Assembly (NCBI GenBank): GCA_963932145.1
Contig: OZ010579.1
Location: forward strand, 135,905,127 to 135,969,126
DNA: 64,000 bases
Reading direction: 5' to 3'
Origin: Acanthosepion lycidas
Lineage: Eukaryota > Mollusca > Cephalopoda > Sepiida > Sepiidae
Shown one piece after another: positions 1-11,739 of the stretch. The notes under the pieces are model-generated. The model made no database searches and was not told the origin of the DNA. It saw only the letters and a program-made list of their open reading frames with translations. Position 1 is the first letter of the stretch. Every line of letters begins with the position of its first letter. The translations under genes were made by a program, and so were the position numbers.

Positions 1-3000
1 CCGTTTGAAGCTTCAACTTTGGGTGCCCAGTTTACGTTATTTGGGTATCGAAAAAAAAAAGTCGATTTCGATTTGTCATTTTTGGTAGTGATTTTATTGG
101 CTTATTTGATGCACAATGAGTTGGAGAATCTGATAAACCCCACTTCCGGTAGCCTAGGAGCAAGAGAAATGCCGTAAATCGCCGTTTGAAGCTTCAACTT
201 TGAGTTCCGAGTTCACGTTATTTGGGTATCGAAAAAAAAAGTCGATTTCGATTTGTCATTTTTGGTAGTGATATTATTGGCTTATTAGATGCACAATGAG
301 CTGGAGAATCTGATAAACCCCACTTCCGGTAACCTACCTGCAAGAGAAATGCCTTAAATCGCCGTTTGAAGCTTCAACTTTGGGTTCCCAGTTCGCGTTG
401 AGTATCGAAAAAAAAAGTCGATTACGATTTGTCATTTTTGGTAGTGATGTTATTGGCTTATTAGATGCACAATGAGTTGGAGAATGTGATAAACCACACT
501 TCCGGTAGCCTAGCTGTAAGAGAAATGACTTAAATCGCCGTTTGAAGCTTCAACTTTGGGTTGCCAGTTCACTTTATTTGGGTATCGAAAAAAAAAGTTG
601 ATTTCGATTTGTAATTTTTGGTAGTGATTTTATTGGCTTATTAGATGCACAATGAGTTGGAGAATCTGATAAACCCCACTTCCGGTAGCCTAGCTGCAAG
701 AGAAATGCCTTAAATCGCCGTTTGAAGCTTCAACTGTGGGTGCCCAGTTCACGTTATTTCGGTATCGAAAAAAAAAGTCGATTACGATTTGTCATTTTTT
801 GTAGTCATTTTATTGGCTTATTAGATGCACAATGAGTTGGAGAATCAGATAAACCCCACTTCCGGCAGCCTAGCTGCAAGAGAAATGCCTTAAATCACCG
901 TTCGAAGCTTCAACTTTGGGTTCCCAGTTCGCGTTATTTGGGTATCGAAAAAAAATGTCGATTACGATTTGTCATTTTTGGTAGTCATTTTATTGGCTTA
1001 TTAGATGCACAATGAGTTGGAGAATCCGATAAACCCCACTTCCGGTAGCCTAGCTGCAAGAGAAATGCCTTAAATCGCCGTTTGAAGCTTCAACTTTGGG
1101 TCCCTAGTTTGCGTTATATGGGTATCGAAAAAAAAAGTCGATTACGATTTGTCATTTTTGGTAGTCATTTTATTGGCTTATTAGATGCACAATTTGTTGG
1201 AGAATCAGATAAACCCCACTTCCGGTAGCCTAGCTACAAGAGAAATGCCTTAAATCGCCGTTTGAAGCTTCAACATTCGGTTCCCAGTTCGCGTTATTTG
1301 GGTATCGAAAAAAAAAGTCGATTACGATTTGTTATTTTTGGTAGTGACTTTATTGGCTTATTAGATGCACAATGAGTTGGAGAATCTGATAAACCCCACT
1401 TCCGGTAGCCTAGCTGCAAGAGAAATGCCTTAAATCGCAGTTTGAAGCTTCAACTTTGGGTTCCCAGTTCACGTTATTTGGGTATGGAAAAAAAAAGTCG
1501 ATTACGATTTGTCATTTTTGGTAGTGATTTTATTGGCTTATTATATGCACAATTAGTTGGAGAATCTGATAAACCCCACTTCCGGTAGCCGTGCTGCAAG
1601 AGAAATGCCTTAAATCGCCGTTTGAAGCTTCAACTTTGGGTTCCCAGTTCACGTTATTTTGTATCGAAAAAAAAAGTTGATTTCGATTTGTCATTTTTGG
1701 TAGTGATTTTATTGGCTTATTAGATGCACAATGAGTTGGAGAATCAGATAAACCCCACTTCCGGTAGCCTAGCTGCAAGAGAAATGCCTTAAATCGCCGT
1801 TTGAAGCTTCAACTTTGGGTGCCCAGTTCACGTTATTTCGGTATCGAAAAAAAAAGTCGATTTCGATTTGTCATTTTTGGTAGTGATTTTATTGGCTTAT
1901 TAGATGTACAATGAGTTGGTGAATTTGATAAACCACACTTCCGGTAGCCTAGCTGCAAGAGAAATGCCTTAAATCGCAGTTTGAAGCTTCAACTTTGGGT
2001 TCCCAGTTCACGTTATTTGGGTATGGAAAAAAAAAGTCGATTACGATTTGTCATTTTTGGTAGTGATTTTATTGGCTTATTATATGCACAATTAGTTGGA
2101 GAATCTGATAAACCCCACTTCCGGTAGCCGTGCTGCAAGAGAAATGCCTTAAATCGCCGTTTGAAGCTTCAACTTTGGGTTCCCAGTTCACGTTATTTTG
2201 TATCGAAAAAAAAAGTTGATTTCGATTTGTCATTTTTGGTAGTGATTTTATTGGCTTATTAGATGCACAATGAGTTGGAGAATCAGAAAAACCCCACTTC
2301 CGGTAGCCTAGCTGCAAGAGAAATGCCTTAAATCGCCGTTTGAAGCTTCAACTTTGGGTGCCCAGTTTACGTTATTTGGGTATCGAAAAAAAAAAGTCGA
2401 TTTCGATTTGTCATTTTTGGTAGTGATTTTATTGGCTTATTTGATGCACAATGAGTTGGAGAATCTGATAAACCCCACTTCCGGTAGCCTAGGAGCAAGA
2501 GAAATGCCGTAAATCGCCGTTTGAAGCTTCAACTTTGGGTTCCGAGTTCACGTTATTTGGGTATCGAAAAAAAAAGTCGATTTCGATTTGTCATTTTTGG
2601 TAGTGATATTATTGGCTTATTAGATGCACAATGAGCTGGAGAATCTGATAAACCCCACTTCCGGTAACCTACCTGCAAGAGAAATGCCTTAAATCGCCGT
2701 TTGAAGCTTCAACTTTGGGTTCCCAGTTCGCGTTGAGTATCGAAAAAAAAAGTCGATTACGATTTGTCATTTTTGGTAGTGATGTTATTGGCTTATTAGA
2801 TGCACAATGAGTTGGAGAATGTGATAAACCACACTTCCGGTAGCCTAGCTGTAAGAGAAATGACTTAAATCGCCGTTTGAAGCTTCAACTTTGGGTTGCC
2901 AGTTCACTTTATTTGGGTATCGAAAAAAAAAGTTGATTTCGATTTGTAATTTTTGGTAGTGATTTTATTGGCTTATTAGATGCACAATGAGTTGGAGAAT

Positions 3001-4311
3001 CTGATAAACCCCACTTCCGGTAGCCTAGCTGCAAGAGAAATGCCTTAAATCGCCGTTTGAAGCTTCAACTGTGGGTGCCCAGTTCACGTTATTTCGGTAT
3101 CGAAAAAAAAAGTCGATTACGATTTGTCATTTTTTGTAGTCATTTTATTGGCTTATTAGATGCACAATGAGTTGGAGAATCAGATAAACCCCACTTCCGG
3201 CAGCCTAGCTGCAAGAGAAATGCCTTAAATCACCGTTCGAAGCTTCAACTTTGGGTTCCCAGTTCGCGTTATTTGGGTATCGAAAAAAAATGTCGATTAC
3301 GATTTGTCATTTTTGGTAGTCATTTTATTGGCTTATTATATGCACAATGAGTTGGAGAATCCGATAAACCCCACTTCCGGTAGCCTAGCTGCAAGAGAAA
3401 TGCCTTAAATCGCCGTTTGAAGCTTCAACTTTGGGTCCCTAGTTTGCGTTATATGGGTATCGAAAAAAAAAGTCGATTACGATTTGTCATTTTTGGTAGT
3501 CATTTTATTGGCTTATTAGATGCACAATTTGTTGGAGAATCAGATAAACCCCACTTCCGGTAGCCTAGCTACAAGAGAAATGCCTTAAATCGCCGTTTGA
3601 AGCTTCAACATTCGGTTCCCAGTTCGCGTTATTTGGGTATCGAAAAAAAAAGTCGATTACGATTTGTTATTTTTGGTAGTGACTTTATTGGCTTATTAGA
3701 TGCACAATGAGTTGGAGAATCTGATAAACCCCACTTCCGGTAGCCTAGCTGCAAGAGAAATGCCTTAAATCGCAGTTTGAAGCTTCAACTTTGGGTTCCC
3801 AGTTCACGTTATTTGGGTATGGAAAAAAAAAGTCGATTACGATTTGTCATTTTTGGTAGTGATTTTATTGGCTTATTATATGCACAATTAGTTGGAGAAT
3901 CTGATAAACCCCACTTCCGGTAGCCGTGCTGCAAGAGAAATGCCTTAAATCGCCGTTTGAAGCTTCAACTTTGGGTTCCCAGTTCACGTTATTTTGTATC
4001 GAAAAAAAAAGTTGATTTCGATTTGTCATTTTTGGTAGTGATTTTATTGGCTTATTAGATGCACAATGAGTTGGAGAATCAGATAAACCCCACTTCCGGT
4101 AGCCTAGCTGCAAGAGAAATGCCTTAAATCGCCGTTTGAAGCTTCAACTTTGGGTGCCCAGTTCACGTTATTTCGGTATCGAAAAAAAAAGTCGATTTCG
4201 ATTTGTCATTTTTGGTAGTGATTTTATTGGCTTATTAGATGTACAATGAGTTGGTGAATTTGATAAACCCCACTTCCGGTAGCCTAGCTGCAAGAGAAAT
4301 GCCGTAAATCG
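1..4311. repeat. Higher-order repeat A1: 11 monomers + 2 extra + 11 monomers
   Basis: Monomers 1-11 (1-1976) recur as 2336-4311 at a shift of 2335 bp with only scattered differences. Between them, 1977-2335 repeats monomers 9 and 10 (marks: TATGGAAAA with ATGCACAATTAG, then ATTTTGTATCG). Copied private marks include CCTAGGAGCAAG (monomer 1), GATATTATTGG with GAGCTGGAG (2), GTTGAGTATCG (3), GTGGGTGCCC with a G-to-C change in GTAGTCATTT (5), and CCCTAGTTTGCG (7). The window starts at a monomer edge, so the unit may extend to the left. The long shared run points to segmental duplication by unequal exchange rather than monomer-by-monomer drift. Confidence 0.9.
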
Positions 4312-7300
4312 CCGTTTGAAGCTTCAACTTTGGGTTCCCAGTTCGCGTTATTTGGGTATCGAAAAAAAAGTCGATTACGAGTTGTCATTTTTGGTAGTGA
4401 TTTTATTGGCTTATTAGATGTACAATGAGTTGGAGAATCTGATAAACCCCACTTCCGGTAGCCTAGCTGCAAGAGAAATGCCTTAAATCGCCGTTTGAAG
4501 CTTCAACTTTGGGTACCCAGTTGACGTTATTTGCGTATCGAAAAAAAAAGTTGATTTCGATTTGTCATTTTTGGTAGTGATTTTATTGGCTTATTAGATG
4601 CACAATGAGTTGGAGAATCAGATAAACCCCACTTCCGGTAGCCTAGCTGCAAGAGAAATGCCTTAAATCGCCGTTTGAAGCTTCAACTTTGGGTGCCCAG
4701 TTTACGTTATTTCGGTATCGAAAAAAAAAGTCGATTTCGATTTGTCATTTTTGGTAGTGATTTTATTGGCTTATTTGATGCACAATGAGTTGGTGAATCT
4801 GATAAACCCCACTTCCGGTAGCTTGGCAGCAAGAGAAATGCCGTAATCGCCTTTTGAAGCTTAAACTTTGGGTACCCAGTTCGCCTTATTTGGGTATCGA
4901 AAAAAAAAGTCGATTAGGATTTGTCATTTTGGTAGTGATTTTATTGGCTTATTAGATGCACAATGAGTTGGAGAATCTGATAAACCCCACTTCCGGTAGC
5001 CTAGCTTCAAGAGAAATGCCTTAAATCGCCGTTTGAAGCTTAAACTTTGGGTTCCCAGTTCGCGTTGAGTATCGAAAAAAAAAGTCGATTTCAATTTGTC
5101 ATTTTTGGTAGTGATTTTATTGGCTTATTAGATGCACAATGAGTTGGAGAATGTGATAAACCCCACTTCCGGTAGCCTAGCTGCAATAGAAATGCCTTAA
5201 ATCGCCGTTTGAAGCTTCAACTTTGGGTTGCCAGTTCACTTTATTTGGGTATCGAAAAAAAAAGTTGATTTCGATTTGTAATTTTTGGTAGTGATTTTAT
5301 TGGCTTATTAGATGCACAATGAGTTGGAGAATCAGATAAACCCCACTTCCGGTAGCCTAGCTGCAAGAGAAATGCCTTAAATCGCCGTTTGAAGCTTCAA
5401 CTTTGGGTGCCCAGTTCACGTTATTTCGGTATCGAAAAAAAAAGTCGATTTCGATTTGTCATTTTTGGTAGTGATTTTATTGGCTTATTAGATGCACAAT
5501 GAGTAGGAGAATCACATAAACCCCACTTCCGGTAGCCTAGCTGCAAGAGAAATGCCTTAAATCGCCGTTTGAAGCTTCAACTTTGGGTGCCCAGTTCAGG
5601 TTATTTGGGTATCGAAAAAAAAAGTCGATTTCGATTTGTCATTTTTGGTAGTGATTTTATTGGCTTATTAGATGTACAATGAGTTGGTGAATTTGATAAA
5701 CCCCACTTCCGGTAGCCTAGCTGCAAGAGAAATGCCGTAAATCGCCGTTTGAAGCTTCAACTTTGGGTTCCCAGTTCGCGTTATTTGGGTATCGAAAAAA
5801 AAGTCGATTTCGAGTTGTCATTTTTGGTAGTGATTTTATTGGCTTATTAGATGCACAATGAGTTGGAGAATCTGATAAACCCCACTTCCGGTAGCCTAGC
5901 TGCAAGAGAAATGCCTTAAATCGCCGTTTGAAGCTTCAACTTTGGGTACCCAGTTGACGTTATTTGCGTATCGAAAAAAAAAGTTGATTTCGATTTGTCA
6001 TTTTTGGTAGTGATTTTATTGGCTTATTAGATGCACAATGAGTTGGAGAATCAGATAAACCCCACTTCCGGTAGCCTAGCTGCAAGAGAAATGCCTTAAA
6101 TCGCCGTTTGAAGCTTCAACTTTGGGTGCCCAGTTTACGTTATTTCGGTATCGAAAAAAAAAGTCGATTTCGATTTGTCATTTTTGGTAGTGATTTTATT
6201 GGCTTATTTGATGCACAATGAGTTGGTGAATCTGATAAACCCCACTTCCGGTAGCTTGGCAGCAAGAGAAATGCCGTAATCGCCTTTTGAAGCTTAAACT
6301 TTGGGTACCCGGTTCGCCTTATTTGGGTATCGAAAAAAAAAGTCGATTAGGATTTGTCATTTTGGTAGTGATTTTATTGGCTTATTAGATGCACAATGAG
6401 TTGGAGAATCTGATAAACCCCACTTCCGGTAGCCTAGCTTCAAGAGAAATGCCTTAAATCGCCGTTTGAAGCTTCTACTTTGGGTTCCCAGTTCACGTTA
6501 TTTATGTATCGAAAAAAAAAGTCGATTTCGATTTGTCATTTTTGGTAGTGATTTTATCGGCTTATTAGATGCACAATGAGTTGGAGAATCAGATAAACCA
6601 CACTTCCGGTAGCCTAGCTGCAAGAGAAATGCCTTAAATCGCCGTTTGAAGCTTCAACTTTGGGTTCCCAGTTCGCGTTGAGTATCGAAAAAAAAAGTCG
6701 ATTACGATTTGTCATTTTTGGTAGTGATTTTATTGGCTTATTAGATGCACAATGAGTTGGAGAATGTGATAAACCCCACTTCCGGTAGCCTAGCTGCAAG
6801 AGAAATGCCTTAAATCGCCGTTTGAAGCTTCAAATTTGGGTTGCCAGTTCACTTTATTTGGGTATCGAAAAAAAAAGTTGATTTCGATTTGTAATTTTTG
6901 GTAGTGATTTTATTGGCTTATTAGATGCACAATGAGTTGGAGAATCAGATAAACCCCACTTCCGGTAGCCTAGCTGCAAGAGAAATGCCTTAAATCGCCG
7001 TTTGAAGCTTCAACTTTGGGTGCCCAGTTCACGTTATTTCGGTATCGAAAAAAAAAGTCGATTTCGATTTGTCATTTTTGGTAGTGATTTTATTGGCTTA
7101 TTAGATGCACAATGAGTAGGAGAATCACATAAACCCCACTTCCGGTAGCCTAGCTGCAAGAGAAATGCCTTAAATCGCCGTTTGAAGCTTCAACTTTGGG
7201 TGCCCAGTTCAGGTTATTTGGGTATCGAAAAAAAAAGTCGATTTCGATTTGTCATTTTTGGTAGTGATTTTATTGGCTTATTAGATGTACAATGAGTTGG

Positions 7301-8610
7301 TGAATTTGATAAACCCCACTTCCGGTAGCCTAGCTGCAAGAGAAATGCCGTAAATCGCCGTTTGAAGCTTCAACTTTGGGTTCCCAGTTCGCGTTATTTG
7401 GGTATCGAAAAAAAAGTCGATTACGAGTTGTCATTTTTGGTAGTGATTTTATTGGCTTATTAGATGCACAATGAGTTGGAGAATCTGATAAACCCCACTT
7501 CCGGTAGCCTAGCTGCAAGAGAAATGCCTTAAATCGCCGTTTGAAGCTTCAACTTTGGGTACCCAGTTGACGTTATTTGCGTATCGAAAAAAAAAGTTGA
7601 TTTCGATTTGTCATTTTTGGTAGTGATTTTATTGGCTTATTAGATGCACAATGAGTTGGAGAATCAGATAAACCCCACTTCCGGTAGCCTAGCTGCAAGA
7701 GAAATGCCTTAAATCGCCGTTTGAAGCTTCAACTTTGGGTGCCCAGTTTACGTTATTTCGGTATCGAAAAAAAAAGTCGATTTCGATTTGTCATTTTTGG
7801 TAGTGATTTTATTGGCTTATTTGATGCACAATGAGTTGGTGAATCTGATAAACCCCACTTCCGGTAGCTTGGCAGCAAGAGAAATGCCGTAATCGCCTTT
7901 TGAAGCTTAAACTTTGGGTACCCGGTTCGCCTTATTTGGGTATCGAAAAAAAAAGTCGATTAGGATTTGTCATTTTGGTAGTGATTTTATTGGCTTATTA
8001 GATGCACAATGAGTTGGAGAATCTGATAAACCCCACTTCCGGTAGCCTAGCTTCAAGAGAAATGCCTTAAATCGCCGTTTGAAGCTTCTACTTTGGGTTC
8101 CCAGTTCACGTTATTTATGTATCGAAAAAAAAAGTCGATTTCGATTTGTCATTTTTGGTAGTGATTTTATCGGCTTATTAGATGCACAATGAGTTGGAGA
8201 ATCAGATAAACCACACTTCCGGTAGCCTAGCTGCAAGAGAAATGCCTTAAATCGCCGTTTGAAGCTTCAACTTTGGGTTCCCAGTTCGCGTTGAGTATCG
8301 AAAAAAAAAGTCGATTACGATTTGTCATTTTTGGTAGTGATTTTATTGGCTTATTAGATGCACAATGAGTTGGAGAATGTGATAAACCCCACTTCCGGTA
8401 GCCTAGCTGCAAGAGAAATGCCTTAAATCGCCGTTTGAAGCTTCAACTTTGGGTTGCCAGTTCACTTTATTTGGGTATCGAAAAAAAAAGTTGATTTCGA
8501 TTTGTAATTTTTGGTAGTGATTTTATTGGCTTATTAGATGCACAATGAGTTGGAGAATCAGATAAACCCCACTTCCGGTAGCATAGCTGCAAGAGAAATG
8601 CCTTAAATCG
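4312..8610. repeat. Higher-order repeat A2: 8-mer, 9-mer and 7-mer copies
   Basis: There are three tandem copies: 4312-5744 (8 monomers), 5745-7357 (9) and 7358-8610 (7, cut short). The order of marks is: CGAGTTGTC; GTTGACG with TTTGCGTATCG; GCTTGGCAGC; CTTTTGAAGCTTAAAC with GATTAGG; TTTATGTATCG; GTTGAGTATCG; TTGCCAGTTCACTTT; GAGTAGGAGAATCACAT; CAGGTTATTTGG with GTACAATGAGTTGGTG. Copy 1 lacks the TTTATGTATCG monomer, which explains 1433 versus 1613 bp. Copy 3 stops after the seventh mark and is followed by unrelated A monomers from 8611. The last mark also resembles monomer 11 of the preceding repeat. Confidence 0.9.
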
Positions 8611-9150
8611 CCGTTTGAAGCTACAACTTTGGGATCCTAGTTCGCGTTATTTGGGTATCGAAAAAAAAAGTTGATTTCGATTTGTCATTTTTGGTAGTGA
8701 TTTTATTGGGTTATTAGATGCACAATGAGTTGGAGAATCTGATAAACCCCACTTCCGGTAGCCTAGCTGCAAGAGAAATGCCTTAATTCGCCGATTGAAG
8801 CTTCAACTTTGGGTGCCCAGTTCACGTTATTTCGCTATCGAAAAAAAAAGTCGATTTCGATTTGTCATTTTTGGTAGTGATTTTATTGGCTTATTAAATG
8901 CACAATGAGTTGGAGAATGTGATAAACCCCACTTCCGGTAGCCTAGCTGCAAGAGAAATGCCTTAAATCGCCGTTTGAAGCTTCAACTTTGGGTATCCAG
9001 TTGACGTTATTTGGGTATCGAAAAAAAAAGTCGATTACGATTTGTCATTTTTGGTAGTGATTTTATTGGCTTATTAGATGCACAATGAGTTGGAGAATCA
9101 GATAAACCCCACTTCCGGTAGCCTAGCTGCAAGAGAAAGGCCTTAAATCG

Positions 9151-9277
9151 CCGTTTGAAGCTTCAACTTTGGGTTCCCAGTTGACGTTATTTGGGTATCG
9201 AAAAAAAAAGTTGATTTCGATTTGTCATTTTTGGTAGTGATTTTATTGGCTTATTAGACGCACAATGACTTAAATCG
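9151..9277. repeat. Truncated 127-bp monomer, copy 1
   Basis: The distance between successive CCGTTTGAAG starts is 127 bp rather than 180. The sequence jumps from GCACAATGA straight to CTTAAATCG, removing 53 bp (about monomer positions 120-172), including ACTTCCGGTA. The monomer before ends in AAAGGCC and the one after has GGGGTCCCAG. Confidence 0.93.
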
Positions 9278-11252
9278 CCGTTTGAAGCTTCAACTTTGGG
9301 GTCCCAGTTCGCGTTATTTGGGTATCGAAAAAAAAAGTCGATTACGATTTGTCATTTTGGTAGTGATTTTATTGGCTTATGAGATGCACAATGAGTTGGA
9401 GAATCTGATAAACCCCACTTCCGGTAGCCTAGCTGCAAGAGAAATTCCTTAAATCGCCGTTTGAAGCTTCAACTTTGGGTTCCCAGTTCACTTTATTTGG
9501 GTATCGAAAAAAAAAGTCGATTTCGATTTGTCATTTTTGGTAGTGATTTTATTGGCTTATTAGATGCACAATGAGTTGGAGAATCTGATAAACCCCACTT
9601 CCGGTAGCCTAGCTGCAAAAGAAATGCCTTAAATCGCCGTTTGAAGCTTCAACTTTGGGTTCCCAGTTCGCGTTGAGTATCGAAAAAAAAAGTCGATTTC
9701 GATTTGTCATTTTTGGTAGTGATTTTATTGGCTTATTAGATGCACAATGAGTTGGAGAATCTGATAAACCCCACTTCCGGTAGCCTAGCTGCAAGAGAAA
9801 TGCCTTAAATCGCCGTTTGAAGCTTCAACTGTGGGTGCCCAGTTCACGTTATTTCGGTAGCGAAAAAAAAAGTCGATTACGATTTGTCATTTTTTGTAGT
9901 CATTTTATTGGCTTATTCGATGCACAATCAGTTGGAGAATCAGATAAACCCCACTCCCGGCAGCCTAGCTGCAAGAGAAATGCCTTAAATCACCGTTCGA
10001 AGTTTCAGCTTTGGGTTCCCAGTTCGCGTTATTTGGGTATCGAAAAAAAATGTCGATTACGATTTGTCATTTTTGGTAGTCATTTTATTGGCTTATTAGA
10101 TGCACAATGAGTTGGAGAATCCGATAAACCCCACTTCCGGTAGCCTAGCTGCAAGAGAAATGCATTAAATCGCCGTTTGAAGCTTCAACTTTGGGTCCCT
10201 AGTTTGCGTTATATGGGTATCGAAAAAAAAAGTCGATTACGATTTGTCATATTTGGTAGTGATTTTATTGGCTTATTAGATGCACAATGAGTTGGAGAAT
10301 CAGATAAACCCCACTTCCGGTAGCCTAGCTACAAGAGAAATGCCTTAAATCGCCGTTTGAAGCTTCAACATTGGGTTCCCAGTTCGCGTTATTTGGGTAT
10401 CGAAAAAAAAAGTCGATTACGATTTGTTATTTTTGGTAGTGATTTTATTGGCTTATTAGATGCACAATGAGTTGGATAATCAGATAAACCCCACTTCCGG
10501 TAGCCTAGCTGCAAAAGAAATGCCTTAAATCGCCGTTTGAAGCTTCAACTTTGGGTTCCCAGTTCACGTTATTTGGGTATCGAAAAAAAAATTTGAATTC
10601 GATTTGTCATGTTTGGTAGTGATTTTATTGGCTTATTAGATGCACAATGAGTTGGAGAATCAGATAAACCCCACTTCCGGTAGCCTAGCTGCAAGAGAAA
10701 TGCCTTAAATCGCCGATTGAAGCTTCAACTTTGGGTGCCCAGTTCACGTTATTTCGCTATCGAAAAAAAAAGTCGATTTCGATTTGTCATTTTTGGTAGT
10801 GATTTTATTGGCTTATTAAATGCACAATGAGTTGGAGAATGTGATAAACCCCACTTCCGGTAGCCTAGCTGCAAGAGAAATGCCTTAAATCGCCGTTTGA
10901 AGCTTCAACTTTGGGATCCCAGTTCGCGTTATTTGGGTATCGAAAAAAAAAGTCGATTACGATTTGTCATTTTTGGTAGTGATTTTATTGGCTTATTTGA
11001 TGCACAATGAGTTGGAGAATCTGATAAACCCCACTTCCGGTAGCCTAGCTGCAAGAGAAATGCCTTGAATCCCCGTTTGAAGCTTCAACTTTGGGTTCCC
11101 AGTTCGCGTTATTTGGGTATCGAAAAAAAAAGTCGATTACGATATGTCATTTTTGGTAGTGATTTTATTGGCTTATTAGATGCACAATGAGTTGGAGAAT
11201 CTGATAAACCCCACTTCCGTTAGCCTAGCTGCAAGACAAAGGCCTTAAATCG

Positions 11253-11379
11253 CCGTTTGAAGCTTCAACTTTGGGTTCCCAGTTGACGTTATTTGGGTAT
11301 CAAAAAAAAAAGTTGATTTCGATTTGTCATTTTTGGTAGTGATTTTATTGGCTTATTAGATGCACAATGACTTAAATCG
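11253..11379. repeat. Truncated 127-bp monomer, copy 2
   Basis: The same 53-bp deletion with the same joint (CAATGACTTAAATCG) occurs here, again preceded by AAAGGCC and followed by GGGGTCCCAG. The shared flanks mean that the deletion arose once and was then copied, at a shift of 2102 bp. Confidence 0.93.
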
Positions 11380-11739
11380 CCGTTTGAAGCTTCAACTTTG
11401 GGGTCCCAGTTCGCGTTATTTGGGTATCGAAAAAAAAAGTCGATTTCGATTTGTCATTTTTGGTAGTGATTTTATTGGCTTATTAGATGCACAATGAGTT
11501 GGAGAATCTGATAAACCCCACTTCCGGTAGCCTAGCTGCAAGAGAAATGCCTTAAATCGCCGTTTGAAGCTTCAACTTTGGGTTCCCAGTTCACGTTATT
11601 TGGGTATCGAAAAAAAAAGTCGATTTCGATTTGTCATTTTTGGTAGTGATTTTATTGGCTTATTAGATGCACAATGAGTTGGAGAATCTGATAAACCCCA
11701 CTTCCGGTAGCCTAGCTGCAAGAGAAATTCCTTAAATCG

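Larger units (their letters stand above)
1..11739. repeat. Satellite family A block
   Basis: Monomers here carry GATTTCG or GATTACG at positions 64-69, TTGGCTTATTAG around 97-106 and TAAATCG at the end. The same sites read GATTAAG, TTAGCCTATTAG and TAAATTG in the rest of the window. Position 34 is A or G and position 152 is usually C. Neighbouring monomers differ from each other more than in the B blocks, and many have small indels, such as GTTGAGTATCG in place of GTTATTTGGGTATCG. This looks like the oldest or least recently homogenised part of the window. Confidence 0.93.
8611..11739. repeat. Patchwork of family A monomers with shuffled copies
   Basis: There is no simple tandem higher-order repeat here, but there are recognisable pieces of others. 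The stretch 9813-10532 carries the same four-monomer series as 718-1437 and 3053-3772 (GTGGGTGCCC, GTAGTCATTT, CCCTAGTTTGCG). The monomer 8791-8970 (CCGATTGAAG, TTTCGCTATCG, ATTAAATGC) recurs at 10713-10892. A truncated monomer and its right neighbour (GGGGTCCCAG) at 9151 recur at 11253. These pieces are in the same order but one extra monomer separates them in the second copy, suggesting a diverged repeat of about 2.1 kb. Confidence 0.8.

Noticed and set aside
9817-10110. Plus-strand open reading frame of 97 codons
   Set aside because: It spans less than two monomers and exists because private substitutions removed stops. The equivalent monomers at 718 and 3053 do not keep it open, so there is no conservation as protein.
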